The notes: generated by a model not told the origin, from the sequence alone. DNA of 64,000 bases from JASHVB01 sp035535035 (GCA_035535035.1 DATLQW010000125.1:1-64000), one strand, 5' to 3'; counted from the stretch's first letter, positions 43,843 to 52,071 are shown. Program-made: numbers and translations.

Positions 43843-44226
43843 TCACCCGCCCTCCGCCGGCGTGAACACCGGATAGGGCGGATCGTCGCCCCCCGGACGA
43901 TGCACGCGGAACTTCACCCGCATGCCGATCTTCACCGCCGCCGGCGCAACATCTTCCACCCTGCTCATCATGCGGAAGCCCTCGTCGATGTCGATCAGCG
44001 CGACGTTGTACGGCTCGCCCTTCTGCTGGTGCACCACGGTGGTGGCATGGACCGTGCCGAACCCCTTGCTGACGCGCCATTCCAGGTCGGCCTCGCCGGT
44101 CCGCGGCGCGATGACGCGGGGGTAGAAAACCGCCGCATCGGCCGAGGGGCTGAACTGGTAGCCGAGCTCGCCACGCTCCAGGAACGCGACATAGGCGGCG
44201 AGCGGCGAGGCGGGCGTTTCCTGCAT
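43843..44226 (-). CDS. DUF35 OB-fold protein lacking the zinc ribbon
   Basis: This 127-aa protein is the usual partner of SCP2-type thiolases. DUF35 proteins carry an N-terminal rubredoxin-like zinc ribbon and an OB fold. The OB fold is visible (GFGTVHATTVVHQQ, PYNVALIDIDEG, GMRVKFRV), but the expected Cys-x2-Cys pairs are absent: the ribbon region reads YQFSPSADAAVFYPRVIAPR with no cysteine. ATG 44226 is preferred over the longer frame from 44286. It lies directly upstream of the thiolase gene. Confidence 0.82.
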   Translation of the reverse strand: MQETPASPLAAYVAFLERGELGYQFSPSADAAVFYPRVIAPRTGEADLEWRVSKGFGTVHATTVVHQQKGEPYNVALIDIDEGFRMMSRVEDVAPAAVKIGMRVKFRVHRPGGDDPPYPVFTPAEGG

Positions 44227-44294
44227 GGCGGCAATTCTCCGTGGTGCGGTTGCCGTGAGTTCTCCCGCATCGCGCCGGCCTGTCAAATGCGCGG

Positions 44295-44690
44295 TTACGC
44301 CAGCACGGCAATCGCGTTCATCTCGACCAGGTAGTCCGGATGGGTGAAGCCGCTGACTTCCACCATCGTCGAGGCCGGCGGCGGATCCGGGAAATACTCC
44401 CGACGCACCTTATGGATCGCGTCGAAGTCGCCCATGCTGCGCACATAGACATCGACGCGGCAGATATCCGCCATGCCGCCGCCGGCGGCTTCCACCGCGG
44501 CCTTGACGTTCTCGCACATCTGCCGGGTCTGCGACTCGATGTCGCCGGCGCCGGCGATGCTGCCGTCGGCGCGCTTCGCCGTCATGCCCGAAATGAACAC
44601 CAGGCGGCCACGCGCTTCCACCGCGACGGCCTGCGAGAAATGCCCGCTCGGCCGGCCGATGCGGCCGGAAACGATCTGCTGTCGCGGCAT
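44295..44690 (-). CDS. RidA family protein
   Basis: This 131-aa RidA/YjgF/UK114 homologue would hydrolyse reactive enamine/imine intermediates to 2-oxoacids plus ammonia. It contains FSQAVAVEARGRLVFISG, the catalytic Arg in CRVDVYVRSM and STMVEVSGFTHPDYLVEMNAIAVL at the end. ATG 44690 has GAGAGG 7 nt upstream, better than the GTG two codons earlier. It precedes the DUF35-thiolase pair by 68 nt in the same direction and may be in their transcript. Confidence 0.88.
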   Translation of the reverse strand: MPRQQIVSGRIGRPSGHFSQAVAVEARGRLVFISGMTAKRADGSIAGAGDIESQTRQMCENVKAAVEAAGGGMADICRVDVYVRSMGDFDAIHKVRREYFPDPPPASTMVEVSGFTHPDYLVEMNAIAVLA

Positions 44691-44729
44691 GATCACACCT
44701 CTCCCGTTGCGTGGGCGGAGCGTACAGCA

Positions 44730-45467
44730 CTACCCCGGCTCTACCAACGCCTGCAGGTCGGCGCTGCGGCGCACGACGATATAGCCGCCCTCGAACGCCA
44801 GCACGCCGCTGTCGCGCCAATGCCCCAGTTGCTTGTTGACGCTCTCCCGCGACGCGGCGACCAGGTTGGAGATGTCGCGCTGCGACAGCTTCATCTCGAT
44901 CCGGGTGCCGTCCGCGGACGGCTTGCCGTAATCGGCGGCGAGCTTGAGAATCAGCCGGGCCAGCCGCGCCTCCAGGTCGAACAGCGCGATCTGCTCCAGG
45001 GCCAGGCTGGTGCTGCGCAGCCGCTCGCACAACACCGCGAGCAAACGCGACGTCAGGTTCTGATTGCTCGCCAGGAACGGCATGAAGTGGCGCCGCTCCA
45101 CCACCAGCAGCAATGTGTCCTCGATCGCGGAAGCGTCGGCGCTGCGCGGCTGGCCGTCGAGCAGGGCGATTTCGCCGAACACCTGGCCGGGGTTGATGAC
45201 GTTAAGGGTGATCTCCCGCCCCTCGGCGTTGACGGCGCTGATGCGCACGCGGCCGCTCAGCACCGCCATCATCGACGTCCCGGCATCGCCCTTTTGAACG
45301 ATCATCTGGCCGCGGCGAATGCGGCGCTCGATGGAAAAGGCAAGAATCGCATCCAGCTCGTCCGGCAGCATGGCCTGGAAAAGCGGGCAGGTGCGCAAGG
45401 CGGTGCGTTTCACGTCGCGTTGCGGCTGCGCCACAGGCGGCTTCCCCCGGTTGTTGCCCAGCGCCAT
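44730..45467 (-). CDS. Crp/Fnr family transcription regulator
   Basis: This 245-aa regulator has an N-terminal cyclic nucleotide-binding domain (about 25-140; RRGQMIVQKGDAGTSMMAVL, GEIALLDGQPRSADA) and a C-terminal Crp-type winged helix (about 155-235; LSQRDISNLVAASRESVNKQ). The four N-terminal cysteines of Fnr are absent, so it is not an iron-sulfur oxygen sensor. The cAMP-type phosphate cassette GEIALLDGQPRSA is recognisable. It is divergent from the leuA leader region, with about 90 bp between them, and could influence that promoter. Its target genes are unknown. Confidence 0.9.
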   Translation of the reverse strand: MALGNNRGKPPVAQPQRDVKRTALRTCPLFQAMLPDELDAILAFSIERRIRRGQMIVQKGDAGTSMMAVLSGRVRISAVNAEGREITLNVINPGQVFGEIALLDGQPRSADASAIEDTLLLVVERRHFMPFLASNQNLTSRLLAVLCERLRSTSLALEQIALFDLEARLARLILKLAADYGKPSADGTRIEMKLSQRDISNLVAASRESVNKQLGHWRDSGVLAFEGGYIVVRRSADLQALVEPG

Positions 45468-45523
45468 TATGCACCGCCGGCGCGCGGCGGGGTATCCCGC
45501 TGCCCGCCGGCATCAAAACCCTC

Positions 45524-45552
45524 TTGATCCTGCACCGCCGCCCAGGTTATAC
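45524..45552 (+). promoter_or_regulatory. Promoter of the leuA leader transcript
   Basis: TTGATC (45524-45529) and TTATAC (45547-45552), spaced 17 nt apart, fit a housekeeping promoter. Transcription would begin about 7 nt later, at or next to the ATG of the leader peptide at 45559. Confidence 0.55.
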
Positions 45553-45558
45553 ACTACC

Positions 45559-45675
45559 ATGTTCTGTGGCCTGCACCTCGCCTGTCGCACCGCCCGCGCC
45601 GTCACGCGGCGTTCCGCGCGGCTGCTCGCCACCTCGATCGCCCTCGGCCTCCTCCTTCGACTTAGCCGCCCCTGA
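45559..45675 (+). CDS. leuL: Leucine leader peptide upstream of leuA
   Basis: This 38-codon frame ends in ALGLLLRLSRP: five leucine codons (CTC, CTC, CTC, CTT, CTT) within seven codons just before the stop. Its TGA (45673-45675) lies inside the first arm of a hairpin set at 45669-45724. No ribosome site precedes the ATG, and the predicted transcription start coincides with it, so it appears leaderless, like the trpL leader described in Sinorhizobium. The arrangement implies that ribosome speed at leucine codons controls leuA expression. The symbol is given by analogy. Confidence 0.7.
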   Translation: MFCGLHLACRTARAVTRRSARLLATSIALGLLLRLSRP

Positions 45676-45724
45676 GCGCTGCGCCGGGCTGTTGAGTGCC
45701 GGCACGCTCAGGGGGACCCCTGAG
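45669..45724 (+). promoter_or_regulatory. Leucine attenuator: mutually exclusive hairpins
   Basis: Three segments compete. CCCCTGAGCG (45669-45678) pairs with CGCTCAGGGG (45705-45714) over 10 bp. The same second segment, CTCAGG (45707-45712), pairs alternatively with CCTGAG (45719-45724). A ribosome paused at the leucine codons or at the leader stop would mask the first arm and shift the balance. No T-run follows, so the effect may be on translation or through Rho. Confidence 0.65.
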
Positions 45725-45762
45725 GCTGATGTCGTGCAACCATCCCGAGGAACCGACCCCAA

Positions 45763-47346
45763 ATGAGCATCACCCATCCCAGCTTCGGCACGCTGGAAGA
45801 CGACCGCATCATCATCTTCGACACCACCCTGCGCGACGGCGAACAATCGCCCGGCTTCTCGATGAACCTCAACGAGAAAATCCGCATGGCCGAGGCGCTG
45901 ACCGAACTCGGCGTCGATGTGATCGAGGCGGGCTTCGCCATCGCCTCGCCAGGCGATTTCGAAAGCGTCAGGACCATCTCGGAAACCATCGGCCAGCGCG
46001 CCAACACGCCGGTCATCGCCAGCCTGGCCCGCGCCGGCCAGATGGACGTGATGAGCGCCGCCGAGGCACTGCGCCCGGCGAAGCGCAAGCGCATCCACAT
46101 CGTGATCGCCACCTCCGACCTGCACATGAAGTACAAGCTGCGCCTGACGCCGGAGGAGGTGATCGCGGCCACGATCGACTCCGTCACCCTGGCGCGCCAC
46201 CACGCCGAGGACGTCGAATGGTCGGCCGAGGACGCCACGCGCAGCGATCCGGATTTTCTCGCCCGCGTGGTGCAGGCCGCGATCCAGGCCGGTGCCACCA
46301 CGATCAACCTGCCCGACACGGTCGGCTACGCGCTGCCCGAGGACATGGACCGCATGTACTCCGACATCCGCAACCGGGTGCCGGGGATCGAGAAGGTGAT
46401 CCTCTCGACGCACAACCACAACGACCTGGGACTGGCGGTGGCCAACACCATCGCCGCGTTCCGCGCCGGCGCGCGCCAGGTGGAATGCACGATCAACGGC
46501 ATCGGCGAACGCGCCGGCAACGCCTCGCTGGAGGAGATCGTGATGGCCGTGCGCACGCGGCGCGACGCGATCCCCTATGCCAACCGGATCACCACGGAAC
46601 ACCTGCTGCGGGTATCGAAGCTGCTGTCCGCCATCACCGGTTTCGACGTGCAGCCGAACAAGGCGATCGTCGGGCGCAACGCCTTCGCGCACGAGGCCGG
46701 CATCCACCAGGACGGCGTGCTGAAGCACGCGGGCACCTATGAGATCATGACGCCGGAAAGCGTCGGCTGGCAGAAATCCAGCCTGGTGCTGGGCAAGCAC
46801 TCCGGCCGCGCGGCGTTCCGCGACAAGCTGAACACGCTGGGCTACACGATCGGCGACAACCAGCTCAACGACGCGTTCCGCCGCTTCAAGGACCTGGCGG
46901 ACCGCAAGAAGGTGGTGTTCGACGACGACATCGTGGCCCTGGTCGATGACGAGGTGATGCGCGACCACGAGCGCATCCGCTTCGTCTCGCTCGACCTGCA
47001 TGCGGGGTCGAAGGGGCCGGCGCGCGCCGAGCTGGAGCTGTCGGTTGATGGCGCGGCGAAGCAGGCGGTTTCCACCGGCGACGGGCCGGTGGACGCGGTG
47101 TTCAAGGCGATCCGCGAGATTTTCCCGCACGAGGCGAACCTGGTGCTGTTCTCGGTCGGCGCGGTGACCGAGGGCACCGACGCGCAGGCGAAGACCACGG
47201 TGCGGCTGGAGGAGGGGGGGAAACTGGTCGATGGCCAGGGCGCCGACACCGACACGATCGTGTCGGCGGCGCGCGCCTATGTGCACGCGTTGAACAAGCT
47301 GATGGTGAAGCGCGTGCGGACGGAGCCGCAGGCGCTGTCGGCATAG
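45763..47346 (+). CDS. leuA: 2-isopropylmalate synthase
   Basis: LeuA condenses 2-oxoisovalerate with acetyl-CoA, the first step of leucine synthesis. The 527-aa protein has the DRE-TIM catalytic domain with IIFDTTLRDGEQSPG at the start, the metal-binding HNHNDLG and the CTINGIGERAGNA signature. The GRNAFAHEAGIHQDGVLK linker and the C-terminal leucine-binding regulatory domain (about 390-520) follow. GAGGAA at 45746-45751 precedes ATG 45763 by 11 nt. The upstream leader and alternative hairpins indicate attenuation by leucine supply in addition to feedback inhibition. Confidence 0.96.
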   Translation: MSITHPSFGTLEDDRIIIFDTTLRDGEQSPGFSMNLNEKIRMAEALTELGVDVIEAGFAIASPGDFESVRTISETIGQRANTPVIASLARAGQMDVMSAAEALRPAKRKRIHIVIATSDLHMKYKLRLTPEEVIAATIDSVTLARHHAEDVEWSAEDATRSDPDFLARVVQAAIQAGATTINLPDTVGYALPEDMDRMYSDIRNRVPGIEKVILSTHNHNDLGLAVANTIAAFRAGARQVECTINGIGERAGNASLEEIVMAVRTRRDAIPYANRITTEHLLRVSKLLSAITGFDVQPNKAIVGRNAFAHEAGIHQDGVLKHAGTYEIMTPESVGWQKSSLVLGKHSGRAAFRDKLNTLGYTIGDNQLNDAFRRFKDLADRKKVVFDDDIVALVDDEVMRDHERIRFVSLDLHAGSKGPARAELELSVDGAAKQAVSTGDGPVDAVFKAIREIFPHEANLVLFSVGAVTEGTDAQAKTTVRLEEGGKLVDGQGADTDTIVSAARAYVHALNKLMVKRVRTEPQALSA

Positions 47347-47441
47347 CGGGCGGGCGCGGCGCGAGGCGGCGGGTGAGGGTGCCGCGTGGCGCGCCGGTCG
47401 CCGCCCACGCGATCGCGCGCCACCGCCGGCGCCTGGCCGGT

Positions 47442-47669
47442 TCAGTTGTAGCCCCAGAAATGTCCGCCGTCGGTGGAGGGCGTGTAGCTCGGGCCATAGC
47501 GCGTTCCCGACCGCAGCGTGTCCGGATTGTCGAACGGATCGCTGGAGGGTGCCGGCCCGGCGACCGGCGCCGGGGCAGTGCCGCGGGGACCGATGATGCC
47601 CAGCGCCCGCGGGCCTCCGGCACAAGCGGCGAGCGGCAGCAGCAACATCGCAAGGGCTATGACGCGCAT
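47442..47669 (-). CDS. Small lipoprotein of unknown function
   Basis: This 75-aa protein begins MRVIALAMLLLPLAAC, a lipoprotein signal with lipobox LAAC and the acylated Cys at residue 16. The mature part is Pro/Gly-rich, with GTRYGPSYTPSTDGGHFWGYN at the end. I recognise no domain. It is convergent with leuA and divergent from the GrpB gene. Confidence 0.7.
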   Translation of the reverse strand: MRVIALAMLLLPLAACAGGPRALGIIGPRGTAPAPVAGPAPSSDPFDNPDTLRSGTRYGPSYTPSTDGGHFWGYN

Positions 47670-47799
47670 GGCGCCATTCTGCGCCGTCCGCCGCGCCGCC
47701 GGAAGGGCACGGCACCGTCCGGGCCAGCGCTTGCAGCGCCCGCTTTGGACGCGACCGGCCATGCAGCGTCGGTTGGTCTGCCGGTGAGCCTGTCCGGCC

Positions 47800-48327
47800 A
47801 TGGATGATGTCGAACTCGTCGCGTACGACCCGGACTGGCCGCGCCTGTTCGACGTGGAGGCAGAACGGCTGCGCGCTGTGCTCGATCCGGCGCTGCTGCT
47901 CGGCATCGAGCATTTCGGCAGCACCGCGGTGCCGGGGATGATCGCCAAGCCGGTCATCGACATCCTGGTTGCCGTCCATTCGCTGGCGCAGGCCAAGGCC
48001 GAGGCGGTCGCACCGATCCGGTCGCTCGGCTATGCCTATTGGGAGGACAATCCGAAGCCGGATCGCATGTTCTTCGTCAAGGGCATGCCGCCCTATGGCG
48101 CCCGGCGCACCCACCACGTCCACATCACCGAACCGGGCAGTGAAATGTGGCAGCGGCGCCTGGCGTTCCGCGACTACCTGCGTGTCAATCCGCAGGAGGC
48201 GGAGCGTTACGCCGCACTGAAGCGCGACCTCGCGCGGCGCTACCCGTCGGACCGCGAAGGCTACACCGGCGCGAAGACCGACTATGTGGCGGCGGTGCAT
48301 CGCCGGATAGGTCTGTGGCCTGATTGA
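47800..48327 (+). CDS. GrpB/UPF0157 family protein
   Basis: This 175-aa protein belongs to the GrpB (UPF0157) family, a nucleotidyltransferase-like fold of unknown activity that is sometimes fused to dephospho-CoA kinase. Conserved features are YDPDWPRLFDVEAERL, IEHFGSTAVPGMIAKPVIDI with the GST and D-x-D-like residues, and HHVHITEPGSEMW. Start and length are normal. It is 53 nt before the sulfurtransferase gene in the same direction. Confidence 0.88.
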   Translation: MDDVELVAYDPDWPRLFDVEAERLRAVLDPALLLGIEHFGSTAVPGMIAKPVIDILVAVHSLAQAKAEAVAPIRSLGYAYWEDNPKPDRMFFVKGMPPYGARRTHHVHITEPGSEMWQRRLAFRDYLRVNPQEAERYAALKRDLARRYPSDREGYTGAKTDYVAAVHRRIGLWPD

Positions 48328-48380
48328 CTTGCCGGTGCCGGTGCCGACACTGCCCTGCGGCTCGTGAGAAGGGAAACGCG

Positions 48381-49220
48381 ATGCAACCGTTGGTGACGAC
48401 CGGCTGGCTTGCCGGACAGCTCGGCAAGCCGGACCTCGTGGTGTTCGACGCGACAAAATACCTGCCGAACGAATCCAGGGACGGCCACGCCGAGTTCCTC
48501 GCGGCACATGTTCCCGGTGCGCGCTATTTCGATATCGACGCGATCGCCGACCTGGACACCGACCTGCCGCACATGGTCCCCACGCCGGGCCGTTTCGCCA
48601 GGCTGATGGAACGGCTTGGGGTCGGCAATGCGTCGCGCGTGGTGTTCTACGACCAGAAGGGGCTGGCCTCGGCGGCGCGCGGCTGGTGGCTGATGGGCCT
48701 GTTCGGCCACGACAACGCCGCCGTGCTGGACGGCGGATTGCCGAAATGGCTGAAGGAAGGCCGGGCCACGCAATCCGGCGAACCTCCCGCCCTGCCCGCG
48801 GCGAGCTTCCGCCCGGATTTCCGTGCGGCACGGCTGCGCGGGGTCGGCGACGTGCTGCGCAACGTCGAAACGCGCGCCGAACTGCTGCTTGACGCGCGCG
48901 CCGGCGGACGTTTCACCGGCGCCACGCCGGAGCCGCGCGCCGGCATGCGCAGCGGCCATATCCCCCGCTCGGTGAACATTCCCTATACCGAGCTGCTGAA
49001 CGCCGACGGAACGTTCCACCCGGTCGAGGCGGTGCGTGCGCGTTTCGCCCAGGCCGGCGTCAACGGCACGTGCCTGCCGGTGACGAGCTGCGGATCCGGC
49101 GTCACTGCCTGCATCCTGACCCTGGGTCTGCGCCTCGCCGGCCTGCCGGAGGGCGCGGTCTATGACGGGTCCTGGACCGAATGGGGCGGTCGCGCCGACA
49201 CACCGGTGGAGACCGGCTGA
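48381..49220 (+). CDS. sseA: 3-mercaptopyruvate/thiosulfate sulfurtransferase
   Basis: This 279-aa tandem rhodanese transfers sulfur from 3-mercaptopyruvate (or thiosulfate) to a thiol or cyanide. The first rhodanese domain is inactive and has GARYFDIDAIADLDTDLPHM; the second carries catalytic Cys237 in TSCGSGVTAC. CGSGVTA fits the mercaptopyruvate type better than the thiosulfate type (usually CRKGVTA). ATG 48381 has AAGGG 7 nt upstream. The metC-like gene starts directly after the stop, which links cysteine sulfur handling with cystathionine cleavage. Confidence 0.88.
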   Translation: MQPLVTTGWLAGQLGKPDLVVFDATKYLPNESRDGHAEFLAAHVPGARYFDIDAIADLDTDLPHMVPTPGRFARLMERLGVGNASRVVFYDQKGLASAARGWWLMGLFGHDNAAVLDGGLPKWLKEGRATQSGEPPALPAASFRPDFRAARLRGVGDVLRNVETRAELLLDARAGGRFTGATPEPRAGMRSGHIPRSVNIPYTELLNADGTFHPVEAVRARFAQAGVNGTCLPVTSCGSGVTACILTLGLRLAGLPEGAVYDGSWTEWGGRADTPVETG

Positions 49221-50417
49221 GTGGCCGGCACGCCGCCGCGCGGCTTCCGCACCAGGCTTTCGCACACCGGCCGCGCGGGCAAGCGCACGCACGGCTTCGT
49301 GAATCCGCCGCTGCTGCGCGGCTCCACGGTGCTCTATCCGACCGTCGCCGAGCGGCGCGCAATGGCCGCGCGGCGCGGCGAGCGCGTGCTGACCTATGGA
49401 TTGGGCGGCAGCGAGACGCATTGGGCACTGGAGGACATGATCGCCGAAGTGGAAGGCGGCACGCGCTGCGCCATCCTGTGCTCCGGCCTGGCGGCGGTGA
49501 CGACTCCGCTGCTGGCGTTCCTCGATGCCGGCGACCATTGCCTGATGCCGGACCACGTCTATGGCCCGGCGCGCAACTTCGCCGGCGGCGTGCTGAAACG
49601 GTTCGGTGTGGAGACGACGTTCTACCATCCGGAAATCGACGAGGCCGGCATGGCCGCGTTGCTGCGCCCGAATACCAGGGTGGTGTACGCCGAAAGTCCC
49701 GGCAGCCATACGTTCGAGGTGCAGGACGTGCCGGCGATCGCCCGCGCCGCGCACGCCCGCGGCGCCAAGGTGCTGTTGGACAACACCTGGGGCATCCATC
49801 ACTTCCAGCCGTTCCGCCACGGCGTCGATGTGTCGATCCAGGCGGCGACCAAATATCCCGCGGGGCACTCGGACGTTCTGATCGGCGCGATCACCGTGAA
49901 CAGCGAGGCGGACTGGCAGACGCTGTTCGCGACGTCGCGCGGGCTGGGCCAGTACGCCAGCCCCGACGATTGCTGGCTGACACTGCGTGGCATGCGCACC
50001 ATGGGCGTGCGGCTGGCGGCGCAAATGGACGCCGGGATCGAGATCGCGCACTGGCTGTCGCGGCGCCCCGAGGTCGCGCGCGTGCTGCATCCGGCGCTGC
50101 CCGGCGCGCCCGGCCACGAATTGTGGCGACGCGATTTTTCCGGCGCGTCCAGCCTGTTTGGGGTGGAGTTCCGGCCGGAGTTTGCAGTGGAAAGCACGCA
50201 CGCCTTCGTCGAGGCGCTGGAACTGTTCGGCATCGGCGCGTCATGGGGCGGCTTCGAAAGCCTGGCGCTGCCGACAACGGGTTTCATCACCCGCACGGCG
50301 GGGAGCGGCAAGTTCGACGGCCCGGTGGTGCGGCTGCATATCGGGTTGGAGGACGTGGATGACCTTATCGCCGATCTCGAGCAGGGGCTGGCGGTGCTGC
50401 GGGAGTTCGACAAATGA
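49221..50417 (+). CDS. metC: Cystathionine beta-lyase
   Basis: This 398-aa PLP enzyme of the Cys/Met metabolism family would split cystathionine to homocysteine, pyruvate and ammonia. It has YGLGGSETHWALEDMIAEVEGG (substrate/cofactor region), SGLAAVTTPLLAFL and the PLP lysine, K211 in AATKYPAGHSD. The GLGGSET and NTWGIHHFQPF forms are those of the proteobacterial MetC group. The start is GTG 49221, immediately after the TGA of the sulfurtransferase gene, so the two are coupled. Together with metX at 56832, the window carries two methionine-pathway steps. Confidence 0.9.
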   Translation: MAGTPPRGFRTRLSHTGRAGKRTHGFVNPPLLRGSTVLYPTVAERRAMAARRGERVLTYGLGGSETHWALEDMIAEVEGGTRCAILCSGLAAVTTPLLAFLDAGDHCLMPDHVYGPARNFAGGVLKRFGVETTFYHPEIDEAGMAALLRPNTRVVYAESPGSHTFEVQDVPAIARAAHARGAKVLLDNTWGIHHFQPFRHGVDVSIQAATKYPAGHSDVLIGAITVNSEADWQTLFATSRGLGQYASPDDCWLTLRGMRTMGVRLAAQMDAGIEIAHWLSRRPEVARVLHPALPGAPGHELWRRDFSGASSLFGVEFRPEFAVESTHAFVEALELFGIGASWGGFESLALPTTGFITRTAGSGKFDGPVVRLHIGLEDVDDLIADLEQGLAVLREFDK

Positions 50418-50427
50418 TGCGCGCGTC

Positions 50428-50895
50428 TCAGCGACGGCGTGGTTGCTCGGGCGCGTGGCGGTCTGGAACGTCGTCCCACGGATTGAACAGCGTGGCGCCG
50501 CCGTGTTGTACGTCGCGCAGGTTGCGGGTGACCAGGCAGAGGTCGTGCTCGATCGCTGTGGCGGCGAGCGGCGTGTCGATCACTGGCGGCGTCTGGCCGG
50601 TCTGGCATTTGACGTCGCCGCTGATGACACCCCAGCGCCGGACAATCGGATCAGTCAGCGTCAGGATGCGATCGGCAAAGCACGATTCCGGCGCGGCGAT
50701 GCCGGCGGCAATGCGCGGGCGGAGCGGGCTGTCGGGCGGCACGTTGTGCAGACCCTTGTCGTATTCGCCAGGCGTCAGGATGCTGAGGAACGGCAACGCC
50801 TCGTCCCGCGCTGCGGCCCATTGCTGCACCCGGACCGTGCCGCGCGGTTTGGCAAGTTCGGCGGCGATGTTGGTGTCGAGCAGCCAGCCGCTCAC
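50428..50895 (-). CDS. PIN-domain toxin (VapC/FitB type)
   Basis: This 155-aa PIN-domain ribonuclease has the acidic quartet of the VapC family. Asp7 is in WLLDTNIAAELAKP, Glu in LTPGEYDKGL, Asp in PVIDTPLAATAIEHDL and an Asp in LVTRNLRDVQ. VapC toxins cut tRNA or rRNA and are held inactive by a cognate antitoxin. GTG 50895 overlaps the antitoxin stop (GTGA). The pair points toward metC and converges with it. Confidence 0.87.
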   Translation of the reverse strand: MSGWLLDTNIAAELAKPRGTVRVQQWAAARDEALPFLSILTPGEYDKGLHNVPPDSPLRPRIAAGIAAPESCFADRILTLTDPIVRRWGVISGDVKCQTGQTPPVIDTPLAATAIEHDLCLVTRNLRDVQHGGATLFNPWDDVPDRHAPEQPRRR

Positions 50896-51203
50896 AGGAT
50901 GATGTCGCGGCCGATGTCGTGATCTCGTGTAAGGTCCAGGCCGCCGATGTCGAGACCCTGCAGGAAGTCCACCAGGTTCTGGCGCGGCTTGTCCGGCGGC
51001 AGCGGTTTCTCCAAGCTCTCCACCGCGATCACCACGACGGCGTCCCTGCCGCGCTCGGTGACCCGTTGCGGGCCCTCGGCGCGGGCGCGACGGACGAGTT
51101 CGCTGAAGCGCGCCTTGGCGTCCTCGAGTTTCCAGGCCGGCTGGACGCGGGGATCGTGCCGGCGTGAGGCGGTCGTGCTGCCAGTAGGGAGGTGGCGCGG
51201 CAT
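50892..51203 (-). CDS. Phd/YefM-family antitoxin (VapB partner)
   Basis: This 103-aa antitoxin has the Phd/YefM fold signature WKLEDAKARFSELVRRA at about residues 24-40, then VTERGRDAVVVIAVESLE. The tail FLQGLDIGGLDLTRDHDIG would wrap the toxin. The first 20 residues are unusually long and basic, so the real start may be internal, though ATG 51203 fits. The gene precedes and overlaps the toxin, as expected for an autoregulated pair. Confidence 0.85.
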   Translation of the reverse strand: MPRHLPTGSTTASRRHDPRVQPAWKLEDAKARFSELVRRARAEGPQRVTERGRDAVVVIAVESLEKPLPPDKPRQNLVDFLQGLDIGGLDLTRDHDIGRDIIL

Positions 51204-51293
51204 GCCGTGAGTGCTCCGATCCGACTGGCTGACCATCTGTAGCAGACGAGGCGAGGCTACCGGCCGTGCGTGCTGTCCGACCGGCGCGATCGG

Positions 51294-51516
51294 TCACCAA
51301 CACTGCAACAAACCACGTCCGTGGTAGCCGATGATCTCATTCGGCGGCCGGTCGTCCAGGACGGGCAGTCGCGCCACTGCTTCCTGGATGGCGCGGATCG
51401 TAGCGATGGAGTCGGCTTGCGCCGCGGATGAGTGGGTTGGCTGCGGGAGTGCGCGCCGGCGCCTTGATGCGATCGGCGATGTCTGCGCTGTGAGAGTCTT
51501 GGGTCATTCTGCATCT
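51294..51516 (-). pseudogene. Relic of a second VapB-type antitoxin
   Basis: On the minus strand the end of one frame reads AVARLPVLDDRPPNEIIGYH followed shortly by a stop at 51294. It matches the C-terminal LPVLDxRSxDEILGYDE pattern of PSK-type VapB antitoxins. The expected N-terminal part (SADIADRIKAPARTPAAN) is in another frame. No toxin gene follows. This is a frameshifted, solitary remnant. Confidence 0.45.
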
Positions 51517-51639
51517 CAGGCTCACTCTTGCTCCGTCAAAGAGCCCGGCGACCGACGCGAACGAGATTGGCGTGATCTGACGTAACTCGAACGTCCGTAC
51601 GCCCCCGCTACGACTGCTTTCCGGACGACCCGATCAGTG

Positions 51640-51700
51640 CCGGAATGACCTACTCGGGTCACCAGGCGACACTCAAACTGCCCCGCTACCGTCCTGCCTG
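51640..51700. mobile_element. IS-end-like remnant
   Basis: TACTCGGGTCACCAGGCGAC and the following ACTCAAACTGCCCCGCTACCG resemble the sequence near 41680-41720 (CGGGTCAGCACGTGACAGTC, AAACTGACCCACTACCG). Two diverged copies of the same end in decayed regions suggest remnants of one insertion-sequence family. No transposase is left, so the family is not assigned. Confidence 0.35.
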
Positions 51701-52029
51701 CCGGTGACCCGCTTGCTTCGCTGCGGCCGACACCAGGCCACGGACGTCGCCGCTGCGACCGATCGCGCTCCGCATTCGGCACGGCTCCCACTACCGGCGC
51801 GTTTCGTCCAACCTCCCCGCCCCCTCGCAGCCGGCAGCCGGGATCGTCATGTTAGAAACTAACTGACAGCGATGCGGCGGACATGCCACGAAAGTTCAAC
51901 AACCTGGGCGAGACTCCCTGTCCGGCAGAGTGCGTCACGCGGCCCAGACGCCCTGGCGGCGCCACAACCGACGCCAGCCACTTCATGCTCAGCGGTGCGG
52001 CCATCGAGGCGGAAACGGTCGCGGTTCGA

Positions 52030-52071
52030 GCGGAGCGCAATGACCCATGCGCGGAGCGCAATGACCCATGC
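52030..52071. repeat. Perfect 21-nt tandem duplication
   Basis: The unit GCGGAGCGCAATGACCCATGC occurs twice with no gap (52030-52050 and 52051-52071). It lies in non-coding sequence and looks like a recent slippage event. Confidence 0.9.

Noticed and set aside
45547..48831. 1094-codon minus-strand frame across leuA and GrpB
   Set aside because: It is antisense to leuA, the lipoprotein-GrpB boundary and sseA at once and has no domain of its own.
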